A stretch of DNA of 64,000 nucleotides from JAIBJN01 sp963802795 (lineage in GTDB: Bacteria; Actinomycetota; Thermoleophilia; Gaiellales; Gaiellaceae). Below, in pieces: positions 17,686 to 27,162 of this stretch. Where the stretch lies: assembly GCA_963802795.1 (NCBI GenBank), contig CAWDJV010000005.1, positions 434,001 to 498,000 of the forward strand, in the 5' to 3' direction. The stretch's first letter is position 1; each line of letters opens with the position of its first letter. A program made the translations under genes and the position numbers. The notes beneath the pieces are model-generated. The model made no database searches. It was not told the origin of the DNA and saw only the letters and a list, made by a program, of their open reading frames with translations.

Positions 17686-17804
17686 CTCCCACCTCTCGCG
17701 TCTGCCTTGTGGGGCACCCCGGCCCACCACCCGCTTTCGAGCGTACAGCCGAAAAGCGCGCGCATGGTGTCCCGGACGTGCCGGGAGTGTGCCGATGAGC
17801 TCCC
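17682..17804. repeat. Spacer insertion with dispersed repeat copy 2 at the nuoF-nuoG junction
   Basis: The nuoF stop lies in ATGACTCCC (17682-17690) and the nuoG start in ATGAGCTCCC (17795-17804), a near-duplicate bracketing the only large gap of the operon. Positions 17701-17758 repeat the block order seen at 9181-9236 (GGGGCACCCC, CCACCCGCTTTCGAGCG, GAAAAGCGCG). A further hairpin, TCCCGG/CCGGGA around 17770-17786, overlaps the nuoG Shine-Dalgarno-like GGGAG. Confidence 0.5.
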
Positions 17805-20000
17805 CCGAGCTCGTCACCGTCACGATCGACGGCCGGGAGGTCCAGGCCCCGAAAGGGCAGGGCATGGTCGAGACGGCGCTCTCGGTCGGCGTCGAGATCC
17901 CGGTCTTCTGCTACGAGCCTCGGCTCGGGCCGCCCGTCGGAGCGTGTCGGATGTGCCTCTGCGAGGTCGAGGGCCTCCCGAAGCTCCAGGCGGCGTGCAC
18001 GCTCACCGCCCAGGACGGCCTCGTGCTCAGGACGGCGGGAACGAGCGAGAAGGCCGCCGACGGCCAGAACGCGATCCTCGAGTTCATCCTCCTGAACCAC
18101 CCGCTCGACTGCCCGGACTGCGACAAGGGCGGCGAGTGCCCGCTCCAGGACCTGACCTTCCGCTTCGGCCCGGGCTCGACGCGCATGCTGTTCCCGAAGC
18201 GCACGTTCGACAAGCCGATCCCTATCTCGCCGCTCATCGCCCTCGACCGTGAGCGCTGCATCCTCTGCTATCGCTGCACGCGCTTCTCCGAGGACGTCTC
18301 GGAGGACGCCCAGCTCGTCGCCGATCAACCGCGGCGCGCAGTCGGTCATCGCCACGTTCGAGGACGAGCCGTACCGGGCGCACTTTTCCGGCAACGTGCT
18401 CGAGCTCTGCCCGGTCGGGGCGCTCACGTCGACGACGTACCGCTTCCGCGCGCGCCCGTGGGAGATCCAGAACGTGCCCACCGTCTGCGGCCTCTGCCCG
18501 GTCGGCTGCAACGTCTGGGCGACGACCCGGGAGGGGAAGGTCGCGCGCATCCTCTCCCGCAACCACCCCGAGGTCCACGAGGGGTGGCTCTGCGACAAGG
18601 GCCGGTTCGCGTACGACCATCTGCGCGCCGGCGACCGCATCCGCGCGCCGCTCCTGCGCGTGCGCCGCCGAGGCTTCGAGGAGGTCTCCTACGACGCGGC
18701 GCTCGATGCCGCCGAGGCCGGCCTCCGGGCGGCCGCCGGCTCCGTCGTGGTCGCCTTCTCGGGCGCGGAGACGGTCGAGCACGCGACTGCGCTCGCCCGA
18801 ATCGTCCGTGAAGGGCTCGGCTCGGACACCGCCCTGCTCCCGGACGACTGGAACGCCGGCCTCGACGCGTTCCGCGCACCACTCTCTGCCATCCGGGACG
18901 CGGAGATCTGCGTGGTGCTCGGCGACCAGCCCGTGCTGGAACGCGCCCCCGTCGTCGACCTCTGGCTCCGCGCGGCCCGTCGCGCGGGCGCGCAGGTGGT
19001 GACCGTCCACCCGGCCGGCGACGTCCAGACGGCTCCCGGCTCGGCCGCGAGCGTCTGCGCGAGCCTCCGCAGGAAGACGGGCTTACCGACCGAGCTTCGC
19101 CCGCTCGCGAGGAGCCTGCGCGAGGCGAAACGCATCGCCCTCGTCTGGTCGGACGACGACCCGAGCGGCGGGCGCCACGTCGGCGCCCTCGCCAACGTGC
19201 TCCACGAGGGCGGCAAGGCGGACGTTTCCGTTTATGTCCTCCCCGGCACGCCGAACGGGCGAGGCGTGGCGGGCGCCTGGTACGCGCACGGCGAGGCCCG
19301 CTCCGACCCGGACGACGAGGGCGAGATCGGCGCACTCGTCGTCTCCGGTGACGAGGCGGCGTCCGACCCGCGTGTCCTCGAGCTCGCCGGCCGCGCCCGT
19401 TTCGTCCTCACGACGGCGATGTTCCAGAGCGACCTGACGGCCTGGTCGCACGTCGTTCTTCCCGGAACCAGCTACCTCGAGCGGGAAGGGACGTTCGTGA
19501 GCCTCGAGGGCAGGCCTCAGCGCCTGCGCAGGGCGGTCGTGCCGTCCGGGCCGGACGAGCTCGAGTGGCTGGCGCGGCTGGCCGAGCGCTTCGGCGTCGA
19601 CGTCGACCCGTGGGCGGCGCCTGAAGCGGCCGAGCAGGCGGAGCTGCCTGCGGCCGACGAGCTCGCCTGGTCGCTCCCCGACCCAGAGGCGCCGACCGGC
19701 CGCGCGGCGGGACCCGGGCTCGAGCTCGTGCGTTTTCGGGCGCTGTTCAGCGGTGCCGCGGTCGAGCGTGTCCCACAGCTTCAGTTCCAGCGCCCCGAGC
19801 CCGAGGTCGAGCTCGCGCTCGAGGACGCGAAGACCCGCGGCGTCGCCTCGGGCGAGCTCGTCAACGTGACGTCGAACGGGACCTCCCGCGAGCTCCGAGC
19901 CCGCGTCAGCCGCAAGCTCCGCGCCGGCGTCGTCCGGATCGCCGGGGAGCACGCGGACGGGCTCGAGGACCACGTCCAGGTGGAGCGGATCGGTGCCTGA
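17795..20000 (+). CDS. nuoG: NADH-quinone oxidoreductase subunit G, frameshifted
   Basis: The 75-kDa-type Fe-S subunit. The N-terminal [2Fe-2S] ferredoxin domain (FCYEP...GACRMCLCEV), the His/Cys cluster site (HPLDCPDCDKGGECPLQD) and the CILCYRC site are read in frame 2. From about 18323 the frame moves to 3 and continues with INRGAQSVIATF, then the molybdopterin-family N7-type motif CGLCPVGC with CDKGRF, and on to 20000. Removing one G at about 18323 gives QLVAINRGAQS and a protein of about 734 residues. Start is the ATG at 17795 with GGGAG nine bases upstream. The function is secure; the break is probably a sequence error. Confidence 0.9.
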
Positions 20001-20992
20001 GCAGCTCAACGAGCCCTGGTGGATCGACGCCATCAAGGCGATCGTGGTCGTCAACCTCGTGCTCTTCGGCTTCGCGTACGCGACCTGGCTCGAGCGAAAG
20101 GTGCTGGGACGCGATGCAGCTCCGTTACGGCCCGAACCGCGCCGGCCCCTTCGGCCTCCTGCAGCCGATCGCCGACCTCGTCAAGCTCATTCGCAAGGAG
20201 AGCTTCTTCCCCTCGCACGCGGTCGAGCTCCTCTACTTCGCCGCGCCGGTGGTCGCCGGCTTCACGGCACTGGCCGCCTTCAGCGTCATTCCCTTCGGCG
20301 GGGTGTGGGAGATCGGCGGCTACGACATCTCCGGCCGCGTCGTGGACGTCTCCATCGGCCTCCTCCTCGTCTTCGCGCTCGGCGCGGTGGGCATCTACGC
20401 CTTCCTCGTGGGCGGCTGGTCGAGCGACTCGAAGTTCTCCCTGCTCGGCTCCATGCGAACCGCGGCTCAGCTCGTCTCCTACGAGGTCTCCCTCGCCCTC
20501 TCCGTGCTCGGAGTGGTGATCATGGCCGAGAGCCTCTCCCTCGTCGACATCGCCGAGCGCCAGCAGGAGACGATCTGGTACGCGGGGCCACAGCTCATCG
20601 GGCTGCTCGTCTTCCTGGTCGCCGGCGTGGCCGAGACGAACCGCGCGCCGTTCGACCTGCCCGAGGCGGAGACCGAGCTCGTTGCCGGCTACCACACCGA
20701 GTACAGCGGCATGCGCTACGGCCTCTTCGCCATGGCCGAGTACATCAACCTGATCACGCTCTCGGGCCTGGCCGTGACGCTCTTCTTCGGCGGCTGGGGC
20801 GGGCCCGTGCTGCCCGGCCCGCTCTGGTTCGTCATCAAGCTCGCTCTTCTCGTCTTCGTCTTCATGTGGCTCCGCGCCACCCTTCCCCGCCTGCGCTACG
20901 ACCAGCTCATGCAGTTCGGGTGGAAGGTCCTCCTGCCGGTCGCGACCGCGAACGCCGTCGTGACCGCCGTCATCGTGGCCTACGTCGACTGA
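19993..20992 (+). CDS. nuoH: NADH-quinone oxidoreductase subunit H, frameshifted
   Basis: The membrane subunit that joins the peripheral arm to the proton-pumping arm and lines the quinone tunnel. The first helix and ATWLERKVLGR are read from a GTG at 19993 in frame 1. The rest starts in frame 2 with MQLRYGPNRAGPFGLLQP. Deleting one G at 20113 joins them as LGRMQLRYGPNR, the conserved first loop. Later marks are AETNRAPFDLPEAETELVAG and WLRATLPRLRYDQLM, and eight membrane segments are apparent. Corrected length is about 332. Its start overlaps the nuoG stop by eight bases. Confidence 0.92.
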
Positions 20993-21484
20993 TGCCTCAG
21001 CCGTTCTCGAGCCTCAAAGGTTTCGCCGTCACGTTCCGGCAGATGTTCAAGAAGCCGATCACGCAGCAGTACCCGGAGTACAAGCGGCCCGTCTACCCGC
21101 GCTTCCGGGGCAGGCACCGTCTCTGGCGACACGAGAACGGCCTGGAGAAGTGCGTCGGCTGCTCGCTCTGCGCCGCCGCCTGCCCGGCCGACTGCATCCG
21201 CGTCGTCGCCGCCGAGAACACCCCCGAGAACCGTGTCTCCCCGGGCGAGCGCTACGCGCGCATCTACGAGATCAACCTCTCGCGCTGCATCTTCTGCGGC
21301 TACTGCGAGCTGGCATGCCCGTTCGACGCGATCACGCTCGAGGCGGAATACGAGCTCTCGGAGTACTCGCGTGACGACCTCATCTACACGAAGGACATGC
21401 TCCTGGCCGAGCCGGTGAAGCGCATGCCGGTCGCCGACCGCGAGCTCTACGACACGCCGGTCCCCGTCTGGAAGAGCGGAGCTC
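20992..21484 (+). CDS. nuoI: NADH-quinone oxidoreductase subunit I (no stop codon seen)
   Basis: The 8Fe ferredoxin-like subunit with two [4Fe-4S] clusters, seen as CVGCSLCAAACP and CIFCGYCELACP. The ATG at 20992 overlaps the nuoH stop. The recognisable protein ends near LYDTPVPVWKSG, but the frame has no stop there. It stays open under the whole of nuoJ (in another register) and runs directly into nuoK, ending at 22338. The predicted tail is Arg-rich and resembles a shadow translation, so I mark the end at the nuoJ start. A lost stop from a base error is more likely than a real NuoI-NuoK fusion. Confidence 0.9.
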
Positions 21485-22027
21485 GTGGAGGAGCATGGAG
21501 GAGAGTTCCTCGTCTGGGTGGTCTGGATCGGGGCCGCGCTCGCGCTCCTCTCCTCGGGCCTCGCGGTCGTCCTCCTCTCGAACCCGTTCTACAGCGCGCT
21601 CGCGCTGATCGGGAACCTGGCCTCGCTCGCCGTCCTCTACCTGCTCCTCGACGCGGAGTTCGTCGCCGCCGCGCAGGTGCTCGTCTACGCGGGCGCGATC
21701 GTGGTCATGTTCCTCTTCGTGATCGCCTACCTGGGCGGCCGGGCCGACGCGCCCTGGGCGGGGGGGCCGACACTCCAGGCGGTCGCGGCCGTCGTCGCCG
21801 CAGGAGCGATCGCCCTCGAGATTGCGATCGCAATCGGGCTCACGGCCGGGGACTCTCTGAGCAGCACCGCCGAGATCGACGACAGCTTCGGCTCGCCGGC
21901 GGAGATCGGCACGCTCTTCCTCTCGGACCACCTGCTCGCCTTCGAGGTGACGTCCATCGTCCTCCTCGTCGCCGCGGTCGGCGGAGTCGTCCTGGGCAGC
22001 TCGCTGCCGAAGGAGAGCGAGGAATAA
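21485..22027 (+). CDS. nuoJ: NADH-quinone oxidoreductase subunit J
   Basis: A 180-residue membrane-arm subunit with five hydrophobic segments. SNPFYSALALIGNLASLAVLY is in the conserved second and third helices, and the QVLVYAGAIVVMFLFVI stretch is the family hallmark with its broken helix. Start is the GTG at 21485 (EEHGGEFLVW follows). The region beyond residue 105 is variable, as usual. The stop TAA lies three bases before the nuoK GTG. Confidence 0.92.
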   Translation: MEEHGGEFLVWVVWIGAALALLSSGLAVVLLSNPFYSALALIGNLASLAVLYLLLDAEFVAAAQVLVYAGAIVVMFLFVIAYLGGRADAPWAGGPTLQAVAAVVAAGAIALEIAIAIGLTAGDSLSSTAEIDDSFGSPAEIGTLFLSDHLLAFEVTSIVLLVAAVGGVVLGSSLPKESEE

Positions 22028-22029
22028 GC

Positions 22030-22338
22030 GTGCTCGGGCCGGGGATTGCCGCCTACCTGATCCTCTCGGTCGTCCTCTTCGCAACCGGGGCGCTCGGCGT
22101 GCTCATCCGCCGGAGCCCGCTGATCATCCTGCTGGCGCTCGAGCTGATGCTGAACGCCGGCAACCTCGCGCTGATCGCGTTTTCCCGCCAGCTCGGCGAC
22201 GGCGACGGCCAGATCTTCGCGCTGACCGTCATGGTCGTCGCCGCCGCGGAGGCGGTCCTCGGCCTCGGCCTCATCGTCGCCGTCTCGCGGAAGCACGTCG
22301 AGCTGGACGTCGACCGCCTCACCTCGCTGAGGGGCTGA
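22030..22338 (+). CDS. nuoK: NADH-quinone oxidoreductase subunit K
   Basis: A 102-residue, three-helix antiporter-like subunit (MnhC-type). The conserved glutamate in the second helix is visible in LLALELMLNAGNLALIAF, and the third helix contains AAAEAVLGLGLIV with the second key glutamate. Start is the GTG at 22030, with GAGGAA as a ribosome binding site seven bases upstream. The frame is also open far upstream because nuoI lacks a stop. NuoL follows after two bases. Confidence 0.93.
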   Translation: MLGPGIAAYLILSVVLFATGALGVLIRRSPLIILLALELMLNAGNLALIAFSRQLGDGDGQIFALTVMVVAAAEAVLGLGLIVAVSRKHVELDVDRLTSLRG

Positions 22339-22340
22339 CG

Positions 22341-24245
22341 GTGACGGCGCTCGCCTGGGTCGCGCTCTTCTCGCCCGCGGTGGCCGTCGTCCTCATCGCG
22401 CTGGCGGGAAACCGCATCGGCGGCTTCGCCGCCGGGGTCATCGCCTCGGCGGCGACGGGCGTCTCCTTCCTCTGCACGCTCGTCGTCTTCTTCGAGCTCC
22501 TCGGGAAGGAGCCGGACGACCGCTCCGAGTACTCGACGCTCTGGACCTGGCTCTCCGCCGGCGACCTCCGCTTCGGCCTCCAGATCGTCGTCGACCCGCT
22601 GGCGGTCTTCATGATGCTGGTCGTCAGCGGCGTCGGCTTCCTGATCCTCTCCTACGCCGTCGGCTACATGCACGCCGACGAGGAGGAGCGGCGCTACCAC
22701 GCCTACAAGGCGCTCTTCGTCTTCTCGATGCTCCTGCTCGTCCAGGCCGGGAACCTGCTTCTGCTCCTGGCCGGCTGGGGGATGGTCGGGCTCTCCTCCT
22801 ACCTCCTCATCAATCACTGGCACCGGCGCTACCAGGCGGTCGCCGCGGGCAAGAAGGCGTTCATCATGAATGCCTTCGGCGACGCGACCTTCGCGCTCGC
22901 CCTCTTCATCCTCATCCAGCAAATCGGGGCGCTCGACTTCGCCACGGTCTTCTCGGAGGCGCCCGAGGCGCTCGGCGAGGGGTCGACGCTGGCAGTCCTC
23001 GTCGCGCTGGGGCTGCTGGGCGGCGCCGTCGCCAAGTCCGCGCAGGTCCCGCTCCAGACCTGGCTTCCCGATGCGATGGAGGGCCCGACGCCGGTCAGCG
23101 CCCTCATCCACGCGGCCACGATGGTGACCGCCGGCGTCTACCTGATCGCCCGCACGAGCCCGCTCTTCGAGCTCGCTCCCGACATCCAGGAGCTCGCCGG
23201 GATCCTCGGAGCCGTGACGCTGCTCCTCGCCGGTCTGATCGCGCTCGTCCAGACCGACATCAAGCGCGTCATCGCCTACTCGACGATGAGCCAGATCGGC
23301 TACATGTTCGTCGCCGTGGGCCTCGGCGCCTACGGGGCCGGGCTGTTCCACCTGATGACGCACGCGTTCTTCAAGGCGCTCCTCTTCATGGCGGCGGGCA
23401 TTGTCATCCACGCCCTCTCCGGGGAGCAGGACATCCGGCGCATGGGCGGGCTCGGGCGCGAGCTGCCCTGGACCTACCGCGCGTTTCTGATCGGCTGCCT
23501 CGCGCTGGCGGCGATCCCACCCTTCGCCGGCTTCTTCTCGAAGGACGCGATCCTGGCCAGCGTGGTCGATCAGGGCGCGCTCGGCTGGGTGTTGTGGGGA
23601 GCCGGGATCGTCGGCGCGTTCCTGACCGGGCTCTACACCTTCCGGCTCCTGTACATCGTCTTCTTCGGCGAGGTCTCGCCGTTCGCGCGCGAGCACCTGC
23701 ACCGGGGGCGCTTCGAGGGGCCCGTGTCGATGCTGTGGCCCGTCGGCGTGCTGGCCGTCCTCTCGTTGGTCGGAGGCCTCCTCCAGGTCCCAGGGCTCTG
23801 GCACGCGGTCGACACGTGGCTCGAGCCCGTCGTCGAGTCGGTCGAGGAGGCTACCGGCGCGCTCGCGGTGTTCTCCATCCTCGCCTCGCTCGCTGCGGCG
23901 CTCGCCGGGATCGCTGTGGCATGGGCCTTCTACAAGAAGCCGAGCGAGCGGCCTGCGGAGATCCGGCGGCGCTTCTCGGGGACGGCCCGGACGCTGGAGC
24001 AGAAGTTCTACTTCGACGAGGCCTACGACATCGCGTTCTACGAGCCGAGCTCACGCCTCGCAACCTGGCTGACGCGCTGGATCGAGGAGCCGCTCGTCCT
24101 CCGCTCGCTCGGCGGCCTCGGGACCGGCGTCCGCGACGTCTCCGACCGGGTCGCCGCCGCCCAGACCGGACACGTCCGGGCCTACGTCCTCGCGGTCGCC
24201 ATGGGGCTCGCCGTCCTTGCCGTCGTCTTCCTGCTCGTCGCCTGA
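22341..24245 (+). CDS. nuoL: NADH-quinone oxidoreductase subunit L
   Basis: A 634-residue antiporter-like proton-pumping subunit, the most distal part of the membrane arm. The core proton_antipo_M region includes VGLSSYLLINHW, KSAQVPLQTWLPDAMEGPTP and VSALIHAATMVTAGVYLI, followed by TDIKRVIAYSTMSQIGYM and HAFFKALLFMAAG. The long C-terminal lateral helix and last membrane anchor are present (KFYFDEAYDIAFYEP, then a hydrophobic end). Start is the GTG at 22341. Length and frame are normal. Confidence 0.95.
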   Translation: MTALAWVALFSPAVAVVLIALAGNRIGGFAAGVIASAATGVSFLCTLVVFFELLGKEPDDRSEYSTLWTWLSAGDLRFGLQIVVDPLAVFMMLVVSGVGFLILSYAVGYMHADEEERRYHAYKALFVFSMLLLVQAGNLLLLLAGWGMVGLSSYLLINHWHRRYQAVAAGKKAFIMNAFGDATFALALFILIQQIGALDFATVFSEAPEALGEGSTLAVLVALGLLGGAVAKSAQVPLQTWLPDAMEGPTPVSALIHAATMVTAGVYLIARTSPLFELAPDIQELAGILGAVTLLLAGLIALVQTDIKRVIAYSTMSQIGYMFVAVGLGAYGAGLFHLMTHAFFKALLFMAAGIVIHALSGEQDIRRMGGLGRELPWTYRAFLIGCLALAAIPPFAGFFSKDAILASVVDQGALGWVLWGAGIVGAFLTGLYTFRLLYIVFFGEVSPFAREHLHRGRFEGPVSMLWPVGVLAVLSLVGGLLQVPGLWHAVDTWLEPVVESVEEATGALAVFSILASLAAALAGIAVAWAFYKKPSERPAEIRRRFSGTARTLEQKFYFDEAYDIAFYEPSSRLATWLTRWIEEPLVLRSLGGLGTGVRDVSDRVAAAQTGHVRAYVLAVAMGLAVLAVVFLLVA

Positions 24246-24248
24246 CGC

Positions 24249-25667
24249 ATGGAGACCACGATCCTCATCCTCCTCCCGATCGGCGCCGCGGTGCTGCTCT
24301 GGGTCGCACCCTGGGCCTCGCCGCGCGCAGCCGGGGGCTTCGCGCTCCTGGCGGCTCTCGCCGAGCTCTCTCTCTGGGTCGGAACCGCGCTCAACTTCGA
24401 CTTCGGCACGCCGGGCCTCCAGGCCTCGGCCGAGACGGTCTGGTTCGAGGATCTGGACGTTGCCTACAAAGTCGGCCTCTACGACTACTCCCTCTGGCTC
24501 GTCGGTCTCACCGCCGTCGTCACCGCCGCGGCGGTCGGCTACGGGTTCTGGAGCGCGCGGGAGCGGGCCGGTGTCTACCTGAGCCTGCTCCTCTTCCTCG
24601 AGGGCGCGACGATCGGCGTGTTCGCGGCGCAGGACCTCGTCCTCTTCTACGTCTTCTGGGAGGCAATGCTGATCCCGCTCTACGTCCTGATCGGCGTCTG
24701 GGGCGGGCCGGGCCGGCTCACGGCCACCTACAAGTTCGTCGCCTACACGATCGCCGGCTCCCTGTTCATGCTCGTCTCGATCATCGTCACGGGGCTCGAC
24801 CAGGGCACCTTCGACATGACGGAGCTCGTCGGGAGAGGGACGAGCACATGGGTCTTCCTCGGGTTCGCGGTCGCCTTCGCCGTGAAGGCCCCCGTCTGGC
24901 CCTTCCACGGCTGGCTGCCCGACGCGTACCGGGAGTCGCCCCCCGAGGTGGCGGCGGTGCTGTCGGGTGTGATCTCGAAGACCGCGGCGTACGGGTTCCT
25001 GGCGATCGCCATCCCGCTCTACCCCACCGCGGCGGAGGACTGGCGGACGCCCGTGCTCGTGCTCGCCTCGATCGGGCTCGTCTATGCGTCCCTGGTCGCC
25101 TTCAGAGCCCCCGACGTCCGCGGGGTGATCGCGTACTCGAGCCTCGCCCAGATGAACCTGATCGTGATCGGCATCTTCGCCGCGAACTCGTCGGGCTACA
25201 CGGGCGCGCTCCTCCAGATGGTCAACCACGGGCTCATCTCGGCGGCACTTTTCCTCCTCGCCGGCGCCATCGAGCGCCGCACGAGCACGGGCCGGCTCGA
25301 CCTGCTCGGTGGGATGGCGAACGGGAGGCCCATCCTCGCCACGATCCTCATCACCACCGGCGTGATCGCGCTCGCCGTGCCGGGCTCGACAGCTTTCGCC
25401 GCCGAGTTCCTCGTCCTGAACGGCGTCTTCGACGTCGGCTGGGGCTGGGCGATCGTCGGGGCCGTCGCCATCGTGCTCGCGGCGATGTACATGCTGCGGC
25501 TCATCAGCGCCGTGCTCCACGAGGACGAGGGAAGCGCGGTGCCCGCCGAGGCGCTCGACCTCCGCCCTGCGGAGATCGGCGTGATCCTCCCGCTCGTGGC
25601 CGCGTTGCTCGTCCTCTCCTTCTGGCCCGCTGCGATCACGGAGCGGCTCTCGGGAGCCCTCTTCTAA
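24249..25667 (+). CDS. nuoM: NADH-quinone oxidoreductase subunit M
   Basis: A 472-residue antiporter-like proton-pumping subunit with about 14 membrane segments. Diagnostic stretches are FYVFWEAMLIPLYVLIGVWG with the conserved helix-5 glutamate, FAVKAPVWPFHGWLPDAYRE, and YSSLAQMNLIVIGIF. MVNHGLISAALFLLAG lies in the second half. It starts at the ATG at 24249, three bases past the nuoL stop, and nuoN begins three bases after its own stop. Confidence 0.95.
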   Translation: METTILILLPIGAAVLLWVAPWASPRAAGGFALLAALAELSLWVGTALNFDFGTPGLQASAETVWFEDLDVAYKVGLYDYSLWLVGLTAVVTAAAVGYGFWSARERAGVYLSLLLFLEGATIGVFAAQDLVLFYVFWEAMLIPLYVLIGVWGGPGRLTATYKFVAYTIAGSLFMLVSIIVTGLDQGTFDMTELVGRGTSTWVFLGFAVAFAVKAPVWPFHGWLPDAYRESPPEVAAVLSGVISKTAAYGFLAIAIPLYPTAAEDWRTPVLVLASIGLVYASLVAFRAPDVRGVIAYSSLAQMNLIVIGIFAANSSGYTGALLQMVNHGLISAALFLLAGAIERRTSTGRLDLLGGMANGRPILATILITTGVIALAVPGSTAFAAEFLVLNGVFDVGWGWAIVGAVAIVLAAMYMLRLISAVLHEDEGSAVPAEALDLRPAEIGVILPLVAALLVLSFWPAAITERLSGALF

Positions 25668-25670
25668 GAG

Positions 25671-27155
25671 ATGGAAGGCGAGTTCACCGCTCCGACGATC
25701 GACTGGGCAGCGCTCTCGCCGGTGCTCGTCACGCTCGGGGGCGCGACAGTTGTCCTGCTGGTCGGCATCTTCCTGCCGGTTCGTGCGCGTCGCGCCTTCG
25801 GAGCCGTCCTCGCGGCGCTCTGCCTCGTCGGCGCCGGCGCGGCTGCCATCGCGCTCTTCGTCACCGACGAGACCGGCCGCGGAATCGTCGCCGAGGCCGT
25901 CCGCCGCGACCGCCTCGCCGAGCTCACACAGGTGCTCATCATGGGAGCAGCGCTCCTCACCGTTGGAGTCTCGTTCCGCGAGTCGGACAGAGACGAGCGC
26001 GCGCCGGAGTACTACGCGCTCCTCCTCACGGCGGCGGGTGGCATGGCCTTCTTCGTCAGCGCGAACAACCTGATGACGCTTTTCCTCGGCCTCGAGTGGT
26101 TCTCGATCTGCCTCTACGTCCTCACGGCGATCGCCGTCGAGCGCCTCCCCGGGCTCGAGGCAGGGCTCAAGTACCTGATCGTCGGGAGCTTCGGCTCGGC
26201 GATCCTCCTCTTCGGGAGCGCGCTCGTCTACGGCGCTACGGGCGCAATCGGCTTCGAGGAGATCGCAGCAGGGACGGAGGACGCCGAGCGTCTCTTCGTC
26301 GTCGCCGGCCTCGCCATGCTCATCGTCGGCCTCGCCTTCAAGGCCTCCGCGGCCCCGTTCCACATGTGGACTCCGGACGTCTACGAGGGCGCGCCCACGC
26401 CCGTGACGGGCTTCATGGCCGCCGCCACGAAGGTGGCCGCGCTCGTCGTCACGATGCGGCTTCTCGTCACCGCGTTCCCGGGCGAGGCGGACCTCTGGAC
26501 GGTCGCGCTCGCGGTCATTGTCTGCACGTCGCTCGCCTGGGGGAACCTCGCCGCGATCGTGCAGACGAACGTGAAGCGGATGCTCGCCTACTCGAGCATC
26601 TCCCACGCCGGGTTCCTGCTCATGGCGATCGCCGCCGGGAACGACCTCGGCGGGCGGGCGCTCCTCTACTACCTGATCCCCTACTCCGCCATGAGCGTCG
26701 GCGTCTTCGCCGTCGTGGCCGCACGCGAGCGGGAGCTGAACGCTCCGGTCACGCTCGCGAGCATGGCGGGCTTCGGCTGGGAACGCCCCTTCCTCGGCGC
26801 CTCGATGGCTCTCTTCATGTTCGGCTTCATCGGGCTCCCGCCGACGGGGATCTTCCTCGGGAAGCTCTACGTCTTCGCGGCGGTCATCGACAGGGGCTGG
26901 ACGTGGCTCGCGATCGTGGGCGTCGTGTTCACGGCCGTCTCGGTCTACTACTACGCGGGCGTGGTCCGCGCCATGTACATGCAGCAGCGCGAGCTGACGG
27001 TCGCCGCGGTCGGAGGGTCTCCGCCGCCCGACCGGCCGCTGGTCGCCGCCGTCGCGGCCTCCGTCGTCGTGGCGGTGGGAAGCTTCGTCGCCGCCGGGCC
27101 GCTGCTCGACATCGCCAGCGACGCCGTCGCGTTCCTGCCCTTCCCGGTCGGATAG
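25671..27155 (+). CDS. nuoN: NADH-quinone oxidoreductase subunit N
   Basis: A 494-residue antiporter-like subunit closing the nuo operon. FLGLEWFSICLYVLTAI carries the helix-5 glutamate. KASAAPFHMWTPDVYEGAPT and PVTGFMAAATKVAAL form the conserved half-channel, followed by QTNVKRMLAYSSISHAGFLLMAI. The C-terminus includes GLPPTGIFLGKLYVF. Start is the ATG at 25671. The next gene, a flavoprotein, begins eight bases after its stop, so transcription may continue into the redox genes downstream. Confidence 0.95.
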   Translation: MEGEFTAPTIDWAALSPVLVTLGGATVVLLVGIFLPVRARRAFGAVLAALCLVGAGAAAIALFVTDETGRGIVAEAVRRDRLAELTQVLIMGAALLTVGVSFRESDRDERAPEYYALLLTAAGGMAFFVSANNLMTLFLGLEWFSICLYVLTAIAVERLPGLEAGLKYLIVGSFGSAILLFGSALVYGATGAIGFEEIAAGTEDAERLFVVAGLAMLIVGLAFKASAAPFHMWTPDVYEGAPTPVTGFMAAATKVAALVVTMRLLVTAFPGEADLWTVALAVIVCTSLAWGNLAAIVQTNVKRMLAYSSISHAGFLLMAIAAGNDLGGRALLYYLIPYSAMSVGVFAVVAARERELNAPVTLASMAGFGWERPFLGASMALFMFGFIGLPPTGIFLGKLYVFAAVIDRGWTWLAIVGVVFTAVSVYYYAGVVRAMYMQQRELTVAAVGGSPPPDRPLVAAVAASVVVAVGSFVAAGPLLDIASDAVAFLPFPVG

Positions 27156-27162
27156 TGCCCTG

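Noticed and set aside
20992..22338. A genuine NuoI-NuoK fusion protein as the default annotation
   Set aside because: The middle 180 residues are the out-of-frame shadow of nuoJ and are Arg-rich; NuoI is peripheral and NuoK is a membrane subunit. A lost stop is more plausible, so separate genes are annotated.
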